A stretch of DNA of 64,000 nucleotides, from positions 1 through 64,000 of the forward strand of contig DATKPK010000134.1 in the NCBI GenBank assembly GCA_035524095.1, in the 5' to 3' direction. The position numbers and the translations under genes are program-made. Under the pieces are notes generated by a model that worked only from the letters and a program-made list of their open reading frames with translations, was not told where the DNA came from and ran no database searches. Shown here piece after piece: positions 9,851 to 22,364 of the stretch. This DNA comes from DATJUF01 sp035524095. Its GTDB lineage: Bacteria > Desulfobacterota > Binatia > Binatales > Binataceae. The stretch's first letter is position 1. Each line of letters opens with the position of its first letter.

Positions 9851-10282
9851 ATGAAAACGCGCGTCAAAGAAGAATACCTGCACCTCGATGGGATCGCCTG
9901 GAAACCCTTTCCCGAGGCGTTCTCCAAAGGCGGCATCCGCTGGAAACTGCTGCACGTCTCGCCTGAGATGGGTGCCTGGACCGCTATTTTCGATTGTCCT
10001 GCCGGCTCGTCATTCGCACCACATGTCCATCTCGGCCCCGGCGAATACTTTCTCACGCGCGGCAAGATGGACGTGCGCGGCGGCTCTGCGGCCGGCGGCG
10101 ACACCGCGATCGCTCCCGGCTATGGCTATGAAGCCGCCAACGCCCGCCACGATCAGACGTACTTTCCGATAGCCAGCGAATTTTACATGACGTTTCTCGG
10201 GCCGCTGAAATTCGTTGCGCCCGACGGCTCGCCGCTCGCGGTCATCGGATGGGAAGAGGCGCAGGGCGCATGGAACGGCTAA
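9851..10282 (+). CDS. Cupin-domain protein
   Basis: 143 residues with one cupin barrel. The first motif region contains HVHLGPGEYFLTRG, giving two His and a Glu typical of metal-binding cupins. A second motif (YGYEAANARHD) supplies a further His. It resembles small ChrR-type or dihydroxyacetophenone-dioxygenase-like cupins. The likely role is metal-dependent oxygenation or ligand sensing, with no specific substrate visible. The start at 9851 fits the domain boundary; the open frame before it is Ala-rich and unlike protein. Confidence 0.75.
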   Translation: MKTRVKEEYLHLDGIAWKPFPEAFSKGGIRWKLLHVSPEMGAWTAIFDCPAGSSFAPHVHLGPGEYFLTRGKMDVRGGSAAGGDTAIAPGYGYEAANARHDQTYFPIASEFYMTFLGPLKFVAPDGSPLAVIGWEEAQGAWNG

Positions 10283-10366
10283 CTCCCATTGGCCGATTGC
10301 TCTCACGCGATGCTAGCTGAGCGCGACCTGCCAGCGCAAACGCAGGAGTTGCGCAGGAGTTAATTG

Positions 10367-11458
10367 ATGCCTCGCAGGAAGATTCTCATCGCCGGCGCTT
10401 CGGGACTCGTCGGTTATGCTGCCGTCCGCCATTTCGCCCAACTGCCGGATTGGGACGTGGTCGCGATCTCACGCCGCATCCCGGAATCGGCTGGACGAGC
10501 CGAGTTCGTCTCGGTCGATCTGACCGATGCGCGCCGATGCGCCGAGGTCTTCGGCCGCCTGACCGGCGTGACCCATCTCGCCTACGCCGCCCTCTTCGAA
10601 AAGCCCAATCTGATTCAAGGCTGGCGCGACCGCGATCAGATGGAAACCAATCTGACGATGCTGGGCAATCTGTTCGATCCGCTCGAAGCCGCCGCCAAGG
10701 ATTTGCAGCACGTTTCGCTGCTCCAGGGGACCAAGGCCTACGGCGCCCATCTCGGCCCGATCGCGATTCCCGCGCGCGAACGCAATCCGCGCCATCAGCA
10801 CGATAATTTCTACTGGTTGCAGGAGGATTTTCTCCGCTCGCGCCAGCTTGGCAAGCGTTGGCATTGGACAATTCAGCGCCCCCAGATCGTCATCGGTGGC
10901 GCGATCGGCAGCGCCCTCAACGTCATTCCCGCGCTCGGTGTCTATGCGGCGCTGCGCAAGGAAGCCGGTCTGCCGCTATCTTATCCCGGCGGTCCCGGTT
11001 CGATCGCTGAGGCCGTCGACGCTGATCTACTTGCGCGCTCGCTCGAATGGTCAGCGGTCACGCCCGCCTGCGCCAATCAGATCTTCAACATCACCAACGG
11101 CGACGTCTTTACCTGGTATGAAGTCTGGCCTGTAATTGCCGACGCACTCGGAATGAAGGTCGGTCCCCCCGAACCACATTCGCTGCGAGACGAGATGCCG
11201 CGTCACTCTGCCGAATGGGCGGCTATCGTCAGGAAATATAATCTTCTCGCGCCGCCGGATCTCGATACCTTCGTCGGCAAGTCGTTTGAGTTCGCCGATT
11301 CGCTCTTTGCCTACGGCGCCAAACAACCGCCGCCGCCGATGATCGTCAGTACGATTAAGGCGCGCCAGGTCGGCTTCCACGATTGTGTCGATACCGAGGA
11401 TATGTTCCGTAAATGGTTTACTTACTATCAGGAGCATCGCTTGTTACCGCCGCGCTAG
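10367..11458 (+). CDS. PRISE-type SDR reductase (progesterone 5-beta-reductase / iridoid synthase-like)
   Basis: A protein of about 363 residues with an atypical SDR pattern. It has the N-terminal GASGLVG cofactor loop, then LLQGTKAYG (catalytic Lys near 123) and the NFYWLQEDFL block (catalytic Tyr near 149), which mark the PRISE family. These enzymes reduce activated C=C bonds of enones, as in steroids, monoterpenoids or small enals, with NADPH. A GCAGGAGT ribosome-binding site precedes the ATG, and a TTG directly before it is less likely. Bacterial members are poorly characterised; the substrate is unknown. Confidence 0.85.
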   Translation: MPRRKILIAGASGLVGYAAVRHFAQLPDWDVVAISRRIPESAGRAEFVSVDLTDARRCAEVFGRLTGVTHLAYAALFEKPNLIQGWRDRDQMETNLTMLGNLFDPLEAAAKDLQHVSLLQGTKAYGAHLGPIAIPARERNPRHQHDNFYWLQEDFLRSRQLGKRWHWTIQRPQIVIGGAIGSALNVIPALGVYAALRKEAGLPLSYPGGPGSIAEAVDADLLARSLEWSAVTPACANQIFNITNGDVFTWYEVWPVIADALGMKVGPPEPHSLRDEMPRHSAEWAAIVRKYNLLAPPDLDTFVGKSFEFADSLFAYGAKQPPPPMIVSTIKARQVGFHDCVDTEDMFRKWFTYYQEHRLLPPR

Positions 11459-11497
11459 CTACTTTATTGCGTTAGTAGCTATTGAGATTGACTAGCT

Positions 11498-11881
11498 ATG
11501 AAAGACGATAATCTGACACCCGAGCAAGTACTCGCCGCTTTATTCAAAGGGTTGTCGCGCTTCGATCAGATGGCGCTGCTGTCTCGATTGGAATTCACTG
11601 GCGGTTCGATGTATCGCGCATGGGCCGCATCCGAACGCAACGCCAAGGCCCGTGAAGCTCTGCTCGCGGCCGCCCAGCGCGAGGATGACAGTGCCAATTT
11701 GCTCAAGGGCATGACCACGCTCAAGGCCGCATGCGAAAAGTGCGCCAAGCCCTTGCCGCTCGATGCTGCCGCCCTCACCTGCTCTTTCCAATGTACATTC
11801 TGTCCCGATTGCGCCGCCCGAATGGATAACCTCTGCCCCAACTGCTCAGGCGAACTGGCTGCACGACACGCGCATGGTTGA
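11498..11881 (+). CDS. DUF1272 zinc-ribbon protein with extra N-terminal domain
   Basis: 127 residues. The C-terminal 55 residues are a DUF1272 domain with eight cysteines in CxxC pairs (CEKC, CTFC, CPDC-like, CPNC), ending in GELAARH, as in the usual stand-alone protein of about 60-80 residues. The first 70 residues form an extra helical segment (LFKGLSRFDQMALLSRLEF) that I do not recognise. It probably binds one or two zinc ions. Its stop codon lies inside the start region of the next gene (8 bp overlap), so the two are probably translated together. Confidence 0.72.
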   Translation: MKDDNLTPEQVLAALFKGLSRFDQMALLSRLEFTGGSMYRAWAASERNAKAREALLAAAQREDDSANLLKGMTTLKAACEKCAKPLPLDAAALTCSFQCTFCPDCAARMDNLCPNCSGELAARHAHG

Positions 11882-12320
11882 TCGCGAACTGCGTACCAGG
11901 GGAAAACAGCTCATTGACCAATTCCTCGCGTGCGCGATTACGAATGACGACTTCGACGACGAGTCCCCATGCTCGCGCGGTGATCCCGCGCTCGCAGGGA
12001 TTCACCGAGTCCTTTGGTTGTACTGGGACGACCGTTATACCCATTACCTCAATGGCAAGCACTGTCTAGGGCCAAAAACCCACGCCATCTTGAGACGCTG
12101 CGTTGCCTTCCTCGACTCCGATGTCGAGTACGAATGGCCGCGCTCGTTCCCAGTGATCGGAGGCTTAACTTTAATTCTCATGCGAGTTCTCGCGCTTAGG
12201 AACAAGGCCAAGGAACGGGAGCGCCTTGCAGCGGCGGAACTCGAAAAGATTGGCGACTTGGACGTCTGGCCGTTTGTCCGCCAGACTGACTATCAGGAAG
12301 CCATCTCACATTTTCATTAG
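11874..12320 (+). CDS. Uncharacterised protein coupled to the DUF1272 gene
   Basis: 148 residues, not recognised. It begins with RELRTRGKQLIDQFL and contains an aromatic cluster (LWLYWDDRYTHYL), a hydrophobic stretch near 97-110 (VIGGLTLILMRVLALR) that may be a single membrane or buried helix, and a charged helix (RNKAKERERLAAAELEK). The ATG at 11874 overlaps the stop of the DUF1272 gene by 8 bp, which argues for translational coupling and for this start. No catalytic motif is visible. Confidence 0.6.
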   Translation: MVDRELRTRGKQLIDQFLACAITNDDFDDESPCSRGDPALAGIHRVLWLYWDDRYTHYLNGKHCLGPKTHAILRRCVAFLDSDVEYEWPRSFPVIGGLTLILMRVLALRNKAKERERLAAAELEKIGDLDVWPFVRQTDYQEAISHFH

Positions 12321-12350
12321 CTCATCCCCGAGACGTATGCAGATTAGCTA

Positions 12351-13700
12351 ATGCCTATCACCAAGGTTTCACGCCCTGCTCTCTGTCGCGCCGCACGGAC
12401 ATTACTTATTTGCCTCGTCGCGATCAGCGGGTGCGCCTATACAATTGTCCATGACGGCTCGGTCAACCAGACCCGTGCCGATCAGGTAGAACAGGGTATC
12501 GCCCGCTTCCGGCAACTTGCCTTCACCAAGCCGGTGCCGCTCGTCGTCAAGAGCCGCGATCAGGTTCAGCAGATGCTGTTGACGGAACTCAAGCGCGACC
12601 ATACCGACGAAGAACTTGACCTTGGCGGCGAGACCGGCGCGATGACTGGCGTCTATCCGCCTGGAATGGATCTCAAGAGTTCAAGCTTGAACCTGATGCA
12701 CAGTCAGATCGCCGCCTTCTATGACCCTCACGCCAAGCAAATGGTGCTGGTCGAGGGCGCCATCGACGTCAGCCTCTGGAATAGTGCGTCGAGTTTCGTT
12801 GCCCAACGTGACACCACCGGCGAGATGGTCCTCGCCCACGAATTGACCCATGCCCTGCAAGACCAGCATTTTCACCTTGAGAAGATGATGGATGCCGTCA
12901 AGGACAATGACGACCGCGACCTGGCGCTCAAAGCGCTGGCTGAGGGCGACGCGACGCTTTCAGGCTTCGGCTATGTCAACGGCAACCTCGACAACTCAAC
13001 TATCAATACGATCCTGCTGCGCCTCGCCGATCTGCCGAAAACGCTCGCCGCTCAATCCGGCAATGTCCCACTCGGCTTAAGCGCGCCGCTGGTTTTCCAG
13101 TACTACGACGGCGCACGTTTCGTCGCCTACGCCTACCGGCGCGGCGGATGGGGCGCCGTCGATGCCATCTATCACGACCCCCCGCAAGCCACCCTTCAGA
13201 TCATGCATCCCGAGCTTTACTTCAATCATACGTTTACGCCCGTAAACGTAAGACTCGATGGCTATCAGCCCTTTCTCAAGGATTGGTCGAAGGTAGATGA
13301 TGATAATTACGGTGCGTTCCTGCTCAAAGTTATTCTTCGCCGTAATCTCGGCGATGAAACGCCTGAAGTGGCGCTGGCCGATCAATGGGCCGGCGATAGA
13401 CTAATTGTATTACGCAAAGGCAAGGCACTGACTATTCTGTGGTTAATCGCCTTCAGCGATGACGTCAGCGCAGGCAAATTCGCCGCAGCCTACACCCGCA
13501 TCCTCAGCGGTATACGCGTAGCCCATCCTTTTCGGGTAGCAACAAAAGCTAACGTCGTATTGGCCGCGATCGGCGAGGGTTCAGGTGCGTTCGATCAGTT
13601 CGCGCCCGCGGTATGGAATTCAAGTGGCATTACGGTTGCCCCGGCTCCCAATGCCATCCTGATGGCTCCCAGCGCCGCGATGACCGCTGGTGCGCCTTAA
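12351..13700 (+). CDS. HExxH-motif lipoprotein, putative zinc metallopeptidase
   Basis: 449 residues with a signal peptide and lipobox (LVAISGC, lipidated C28), so anchored in the periplasm or outer membrane. The zinc motif HELTH (H163, E164, H167) is followed about 30 residues later by AEGDA, where E198 could be the third ligand, as in gluzincin-like peptidases. The C-terminal half has no motif I know. It could be a real protease or a degenerate family member. Its TAA stop shares the palindrome TTAA with the stop of the convergent NUDIX gene. Confidence 0.7.
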   Translation: MPITKVSRPALCRAARTLLICLVAISGCAYTIVHDGSVNQTRADQVEQGIARFRQLAFTKPVPLVVKSRDQVQQMLLTELKRDHTDEELDLGGETGAMTGVYPPGMDLKSSSLNLMHSQIAAFYDPHAKQMVLVEGAIDVSLWNSASSFVAQRDTTGEMVLAHELTHALQDQHFHLEKMMDAVKDNDDRDLALKALAEGDATLSGFGYVNGNLDNSTINTILLRLADLPKTLAAQSGNVPLGLSAPLVFQYYDGARFVAYAYRRGGWGAVDAIYHDPPQATLQIMHPELYFNHTFTPVNVRLDGYQPFLKDWSKVDDDNYGAFLLKVILRRNLGDETPEVALADQWAGDRLIVLRKGKALTILWLIAFSDDVSAGKFAAAYTRILSGIRVAHPFRVATKANVVLAAIGEGSGAFDQFAPAVWNSSGITVAPAPNAILMAPSAAMTAGAP

Positions 13701-14233
13701 CGCGCCGCCGCACTTAACATCGTGCGCGCTTTCACGATTAGTTCGCGCTCGCTCTTATGGCTCGCGCGGCGCAGCGCCTCGTCGAGTGGCACCCACTGCA
13801 CTTCGTCGATTTCGCCATCATGCTTCGAGGTATCGCCGCCACGCGGCTCCATCAGGTAGAAGTGAACCCGCTTCGAGATCCGTATCGGCGTCTCGCCCGG
13901 ACGGTCGCGCCACGAATAGATGTATGAAATTTCGCCGAGCGGATCGCCCGCCTCCACTTCAAGCCCGCTTTCCTCATTCGCCTCGCGCAAGGCCGCCTCG
14001 ATCACGCCCTCGCCTGGCTCAACGTGACCCTTCGGCAGCACCCATGTATCCTTGCCGGCTGGGCGTACCAGCACGATCTCGATACCTTTCTCACGCGGAC
14101 CACGACGCCAGATCAAGCCGCCCGCCGAGACCTCGCGCCGTATCCGTCCTGGCGGACTTGGATTCCTACTTTTTGTGTTTCGCGATTTCTTGTCCACTTT
14201 TCCGAGGTCCGCACTCCCCCAACACGGCCGCAA
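13697..14233 (-). CDS. NUDIX hydrolase
   Basis: 178 residues if read from the TTG that abuts the recG stop codon; a GTG 36 bp further in gives a 166-residue version and is equally possible. The Nudix box is intact: G-x5-E-x7-REANEESGL starting at GHVEPGE. The layout (SAGGLIWRR, then IVLVRPAGKDTW) is like MutT/Ap4A-type hydrolases that cleave nucleoside diphosphates linked to another group. It is the last gene of the long pyrimidine transcription unit. Confidence 0.87.
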   Translation of the reverse strand: MRPCWGSADLGKVDKKSRNTKSRNPSPPGRIRREVSAGGLIWRRGPREKGIEIVLVRPAGKDTWVLPKGHVEPGEGVIEAALREANEESGLEVEAGDPLGEISYIYSWRDRPGETPIRISKRVHFYLMEPRGGDTSKHDGEIDEVQWVPLDEALRRASHKSERELIVKARTMLSAAAR

Positions 14234-16444
14234 CTAACCCACATCCCCGAGGCTGAAGCCAAAATTCAACATCCGCTCGAGTGCTCGCCGCGCCCCAGCA
14301 GAATCGTTGCTCTCCAGCCGCGGATCACGCCGCATCCACTCATCCGCCAACTCACCCGCCCGTTCGATCAACCCAGCATCCCGTATCATGCCAGCAAAGC
14401 GCAGCGGCAGCGCTCCCGTCTGGCGAGCGCCAAGCAGATCACCTGGACCGCGCAGGCGTAGATCCTCGCGGGCCACCTCGGCTCCACTTGCCGTCCGTGC
14501 GAGAATCTCCAACCGTTCGAGGGCCTCACTATCGGCGCCGGCCGAGGCTACCAGAAGGCACTGCGATGGCGCCTCGCCGCGTCCGACCCGTCCGCGCAAC
14601 TGATGTAACTGGGCGAGCCCATAACGCTCCGCCGCTATCACCACCATGATAGTCGCTTCGGGCACGTCGATTCCAACTTCGACCACGGTGGTTGCCACCA
14701 GGACTTCGAGCTCGCCGTCGCGAAACTCGCGCATCACGCGATCTTTTTCCGCCGGACGCATCCGGCCGTGCAGAATCCCGATCCGCCGCCCGCTGATCGC
14801 GCCCTCGCTGAGGCGTTTCGCTGTCGCTGCAACCGTGCTGGCTTGATCCTCTTCATCAGCGTCAATCATCGGCGCGACGTAATAGGCTCGATAACCACGT
14901 TCCAACTCGCGCAGGACAATCTTATCCGCCTCTTCGAGCCTTGATTCGGGGATAACGAGGGTCGCCACCGGCGTTCGCCCGGGCGGCATTTCGTCGAGAA
15001 TCGATACTTCGAGATTGCGAAACAGCATCAGCGCGAGGCTGCGCGGAATCGGCGTCGCCGTCATCGACAGGACGTTGGTCTCCGCGCCGAGACTCTTCAG
15101 CCGCGCGCGTTCGAACACGCCAAAGCGATGTTGTTCGTCAATTACGGCGACTCCGAGCCGCTTGACCTTCATCTCCTGCTGAATCAGCGCTTGCGTCCCA
15201 AAAATCACCGCGATATCGCCTCGCTCAATCGCTCGCAGCAGCCGCAGCCGTTCAGCGCCGGTGACTTTGGCTGTGAGCAGCGTGCTCATCACCTGACTGG
15301 CAACGGTCATCCCCAGAAAATTGCGATAATGCTGCTCGGCCAAAAGCTGCGTCGGCGCCATCATCACGGCTTGGCATCCAGCTCCCGCCGCGCTCATCAA
15401 GGCGTGGAAGGCGACCAGCGTTTTGCCGCTGCCGACGTCGCCGATCAGCATCCGATTCATCGCCGCGGTTCGCGCCAGATCGCTCTCAATCTCATCAATG
15501 GCTTTGACTTGGGCGGCCGTTGGACGGAACGGCAAGCGTTCGAGGAAAGCGGCGGCAGCCTGATTCTTCCTTGGCAGCACCACCCCGGCGCGGCGTTGGC
15601 CACGCTGCTTTTCGCGCGCCAGCGCGAGCTGAAAGGCGAACATCTCATCAATCGCCAGCGCTTGCTGTGCCGCACTCGTCCCATCTATCAGTTGCTTTAA
15701 GTCTGCTTCTCCCGGCGGCCGATGGAGATAACTCAGCGCCTCTCGATAACCGGGCAGATTCGCCTCGGCCCGCAGCGGCGGCGGCATCGCGGCCAACGTA
15801 TCCGCGGGCAAAACCTTGAGGATCTGCTGAACGACTCCCGCAAACAGCCGCTGTGGTACTTCCGACGGCAGGCTATAAACCGGTTCAAGAGGGGCCATCG
15901 CATCGGCGCTGCGATAAACCTCCGGATGGACAATTTGCAATTTGCCCCGCGTCCCGAGGCTGATCCGTCCGCCCAGCAGTATCGGCTGATTCAACGGAAA
16001 GCGCACATACGACGGCAGGTTGAACCACGCGACGTCGATCACGTACTTCTCGGCATCGCGGAAGATTGCCGACGCCAGGCTGCGGATACGCGAGCCGCGC
16101 AGCGGCCGCTGCTTGAAATTCTCCAGCTGCCCTTCGATTACCGCGTCCATGCCCGCGCGCAAATCGGCGATGCGATCGCGCCGCCGCAGGTCCTTATATC
16201 GATACGGCAGATGAAGCGCGGCATCGCCGAAAGTCGCGATATCGCGGCCACGCAATGCTTCTGCCCGCTTCGGCCCAATCCCTTCCACCAGAGCGATATC
16301 GCGATCTTCGATCCTGACGGGCGCGCTCGGCGCCTTTGCAATCGCGGCTGGCGCGGACTTGGGCACTACGGCTGTTTGCGCCGCGCCGGCCGTCGAGGGC
16401 CGGAACAACAGGCTCGGCTCCGTCGGTGCTTTTCGGGTGGCCAA
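14234..16444 (-). CDS. recG: ATP-dependent DNA helicase RecG
   Basis: 736 residues, slightly longer than typical RecG because of an Ala/Pro-rich N-terminal extension of about 45 residues. The wedge/OB region is at about 50-250 (VEGIGPKRAEAL). Helicase motifs are GDVGSGKT (335-342), DEQHRFGV (436 on), TATPIPRSL and QLHQLRGRVGRG. RecG reverses stalled replication forks and branch-migrates Holliday junctions. The only start in the open frame is TTG, 33 bp after carB. Its position inside a pyrimidine operon makes its transcription dependent on nucleotide supply unless there is an internal promoter. Confidence 0.95.
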   Translation of the reverse strand: MATRKAPTEPSLLFRPSTAGAAQTAVVPKSAPAAIAKAPSAPVRIEDRDIALVEGIGPKRAEALRGRDIATFGDAALHLPYRYKDLRRRDRIADLRAGMDAVIEGQLENFKQRPLRGSRIRSLASAIFRDAEKYVIDVAWFNLPSYVRFPLNQPILLGGRISLGTRGKLQIVHPEVYRSADAMAPLEPVYSLPSEVPQRLFAGVVQQILKVLPADTLAAMPPPLRAEANLPGYREALSYLHRPPGEADLKQLIDGTSAAQQALAIDEMFAFQLALAREKQRGQRRAGVVLPRKNQAAAAFLERLPFRPTAAQVKAIDEIESDLARTAAMNRMLIGDVGSGKTLVAFHALMSAAGAGCQAVMMAPTQLLAEQHYRNFLGMTVASQVMSTLLTAKVTGAERLRLLRAIERGDIAVIFGTQALIQQEMKVKRLGVAVIDEQHRFGVFERARLKSLGAETNVLSMTATPIPRSLALMLFRNLEVSILDEMPPGRTPVATLVIPESRLEEADKIVLRELERGYRAYYVAPMIDADEEDQASTVAATAKRLSEGAISGRRIGILHGRMRPAEKDRVMREFRDGELEVLVATTVVEVGIDVPEATIMVVIAAERYGLAQLHQLRGRVGRGEAPSQCLLVASAGADSEALERLEILARTASGAEVAREDLRLRGPGDLLGARQTGALPLRFAGMIRDAGLIERAGELADEWMRRDPRLESNDSAGARRALERMLNFGFSLGDVG

Positions 16445-16477
16445 TTGGAAAGCCGAGTCAGACGCAGCGGCAGCGCC

Positions 16478-19678
<3,201 letters not shown>

Positions 19679-19719
19679 TTAATTACTTCCTGAATCGCTC
19701 ATTCTGACGATGCACATAA

Positions 19720-20940
19720 TCAGGCGTTCGGAGTCTGTTCCTTGTTCGGAGCCGGATGCTCGCGTTCAATCCGCTCAAGCGACTCGGCGCCATAGCGCGG
19801 GAAAACCTCGACTAATTTGCGGAAGCGGCCGAACAGATAGCTCGAATCATGCGGTCCCGGCGACGCCTCCGGATGATACTGTACTGAGAAAAACGGTGTC
19901 CCACGCCCTCGCAATCCTTCGACCGTATTATCGTTGAGATTCCGATGGGTCAGTTCGGCCTTGCCCTCAAGCGATTCGGCGTTGACCGCGAACCCATGAT
20001 TCTGCGAAGTGATTTCCACTTTGCCGGTCTGCAAATCCATCACCGGATGATTTGCTCCGTGATGGCCGAAGCCAAGCTTGTACGTCTTGCCGCCGAGTGC
20101 GAGTCCTAAAATTTGATGGCCCAGGCAGATGCCGAAAATAGGTTTCTTCCCGAGCAAATTGTGCACCGCCTCGCGCGCATACGGTACCGCCGCCGGATCG
20201 GCCGGGCCGTTCGCCAGAAAGACTCCGTCGGGATTTACGGCGAGAACTTCTGCCGCCGTCGCAAAGGCCGGCATTACTCTGACGCGAAAGCCGCACGTCA
20301 CCAGCCGACGCAGGATATTGCGCTTGATTCCGTAGTCGATCGCCACGATCAACGGTCCATTGCGCAACTCCTCGGCTGACGGGCGCTGAAAGCCCTTACG
20401 CAAATCCCAGTCGCCGAGTTCCCAATCGTACGCCGCCTTGCAGGTCACTTCCTTGACCAGGTCACGTCCCTCGAGTCCCGGCGACGCTTTGGCCTTCGCG
20501 ACCAGTTCATCGGGATTCAAGTTGATACTTGAAATGACCGCTTCCTGCGCACCCGCAGTGCGAATATGCCGCACCAAGGCTCGCGTATCGATTCCTTCGA
20601 TACCGGGTATTCCCGCTCGTTCGAGATATTCGCCGAGCGTCAGCCGCGCGCGCCAATTCGACGGCTGCTCAAGATACTCCCGCACTACGAACCCCTCGAC
20701 ATGGATACGGTCCGATTCTTCGTCTTCCGGATTGATCCCGACATTGCCGATTTGCGGGTAGGTCATGCAGACGATTTGCCCTTGATACGAAGGGTCGGTC
20801 AGCACTTCCTGATAACCGGTCATCGAAGTATTGAAAACCACCTCACCGGCGGCCTCGCCAATCGCGCCAAAGGCCCGCCCGCGAAAGACTCGCCCGTCGG
20901 CCAACGCCAGTATTGCTTCCTGCCTTCCCTGCATTCGCAT
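19720..20940 (-). CDS. carA: Carbamoyl-phosphate synthase small subunit
   Basis: 406 residues. The N-terminal CPSase small domain is followed by a class I glutamine amidotransferase domain with nucleophile C272 (GICLGHQ) and the His/Glu pair H356 and E358 (QYHPEAS). It hydrolyses glutamine and channels ammonia to CarB. It is 35 bp downstream of pyrC in the same operon. The length and all motifs are normal. Confidence 0.97.
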   Translation of the reverse strand: MRMQGRQEAILALADGRVFRGRAFGAIGEAAGEVVFNTSMTGYQEVLTDPSYQGQIVCMTYPQIGNVGINPEDEESDRIHVEGFVVREYLEQPSNWRARLTLGEYLERAGIPGIEGIDTRALVRHIRTAGAQEAVISSINLNPDELVAKAKASPGLEGRDLVKEVTCKAAYDWELGDWDLRKGFQRPSAEELRNGPLIVAIDYGIKRNILRRLVTCGFRVRVMPAFATAAEVLAVNPDGVFLANGPADPAAVPYAREAVHNLLGKKPIFGICLGHQILGLALGGKTYKLGFGHHGANHPVMDLQTGKVEITSQNHGFAVNAESLEGKAELTHRNLNDNTVEGLRGRGTPFFSVQYHPEASPGPHDSSYLFGRFRKLVEVFPRYGAESLERIEREHPAPNKEQTPNA

Positions 20941-20975
20941 TCAACTTCGCAGCTATCAGCTTAATTCGCCGCCGA

Positions 20976-22364
20976 TCAATTCAACTTGGCGAATGACCTG
21001 CACGCCGCCTGATCCCTCGCATAAACGACTCGCCCCTCGACGATAGTCATTACCGCCGAACCCGTAAGCCGCATCCCTTTGAACGGAGTGTTACGGCTGA
21101 GCGAACGGAACAAGGCGTCGTCGACGGACCATTGTAAAGTGGAATCAATCACCGTGATATCGGCTCGCGATCCTTGCGCTAGTGTCCCTCCCTCACAACG
21201 CAACAAGCGCGCTGGATTTGACGACATCAATGTCACCAGCCGTGCCGGATCGATTATTCTCCGATGGACCAGCGCCAGCGCCAGGCCCAGCGCGGTTTCC
21301 AGTCCAATCACTCCGTTGGCGGCCTCGGCGAGGATCGCGGCATCGGCCGGCGACAGCCGCGCGGCTTCGTGCTTGCCATCGAACAGCCGGCCTAGTCGAT
21401 CTATCTGTTTGGAGTCCGGATCATGCGGCGCATGATCGGTCGCGATAACGTCAATCGTACCGTCCGATATTGCTTCTACCAGTGCTTCATTATCCCTCTG
21501 TGGGCGCAGTGGTGGCGCCATCTTCGCATTCGGACCCCAGTACCCAAAGGCTTCATCAGTCAAGCTGAGATGATGGGGCGTGGCTTCACAGGTGACATCC
21601 AGTCCATTGCGCCTAGCCTCTCGGATGAGTTCCAGCGACTCGGCGGTCGCGACGTGGGCGATATGCACGTGACCACAGGTTGTCGCTGCGATCCTAAGAT
21701 CACGCTTGACCCGTGCACTCTCCGCCTCGATCGGAATACCTGCGACGCCCAACCGCTGCGCCACCGCCCCCGCATGACAGGCGCCATGACCCGTCAGCGC
21801 ACGATCCTCTTCGTGCAGCGAGATCGCCAGCCCGACCCGCGACGCTTGGCGAAGGGCGTCGCCCAGCACATCCTCGCGGTCGATCGGGATGCCATCGTCT
21901 GAGAATAGTGCCGCACCCGCCGCCGCCATCGCCTCGAAATCCACTAGCTCCCCACCGCCGAGGCCCGTAGTCACCGCCGATACCGGTAGTAGGCGTGCGC
22001 TATGCGCTACGCGCGCCCGTTCAAGCATGTAACGCGTGACCGCCGGCGTATCGTTCACCGGCGCCGTATTCGCCATCGCGGCGACCGTCGTGAAACCACC
22101 CGCGGCCGCAGCCGCGAGTCCGCTCTGAATTGTCTCCTTGTGCGGGAACCCGGGGTCGCGCAAATGGACATGCGGATCAATTAGCCCCGGCGTCACCCAC
22201 AAACCTGCGCAGTCAATCGTTTCCGTTCCGTCGGGAGGGACAACCTGTCCAGGCCGCGCGACTGCGGCAATTCGCCCATCCAGAATTAACAAGTCTCTGA
22301 CCCCGTCGAGCTTGCACGACGGGTCAATCACGCGACCGCTCGCGATCAGCAAGGGCCCCCTCAC
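20976..22364 (-). CDS. pyrC: Dihydroorotase
   Basis: 462 residues, a class I-type dihydroorotase of the amidohydrolase fold. Metal and substrate motifs are present: DPHVHLRDPG near residue 64, HEED near the middle, HVHIAHV, and ATDHAPH with the catalytic Asp. It cyclises carbamoyl aspartate to dihydroorotate. The start is GTG, overlapping the stop of the pyrB fusion by four bases (GTGA), so the enzyme is translationally coupled to the aspartate carbamoyltransferase, with which class I dihydroorotases often form complexes. Confidence 0.94.
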   Translation of the reverse strand: MRGPLLIASGRVIDPSCKLDGVRDLLILDGRIAAVARPGQVVPPDGTETIDCAGLWVTPGLIDPHVHLRDPGFPHKETIQSGLAAAAAGGFTTVAAMANTAPVNDTPAVTRYMLERARVAHSARLLPVSAVTTGLGGGELVDFEAMAAAGAALFSDDGIPIDREDVLGDALRQASRVGLAISLHEEDRALTGHGACHAGAVAQRLGVAGIPIEAESARVKRDLRIAATTCGHVHIAHVATAESLELIREARRNGLDVTCEATPHHLSLTDEAFGYWGPNAKMAPPLRPQRDNEALVEAISDGTIDVIATDHAPHDPDSKQIDRLGRLFDGKHEAARLSPADAAILAEAANGVIGLETALGLALALVHRRIIDPARLVTLMSSNPARLLRCEGGTLAQGSRADITVIDSTLQWSVDDALFRSLSRNTPFKGMRLTGSAVMTIVEGRVVYARDQAACRSFAKLN

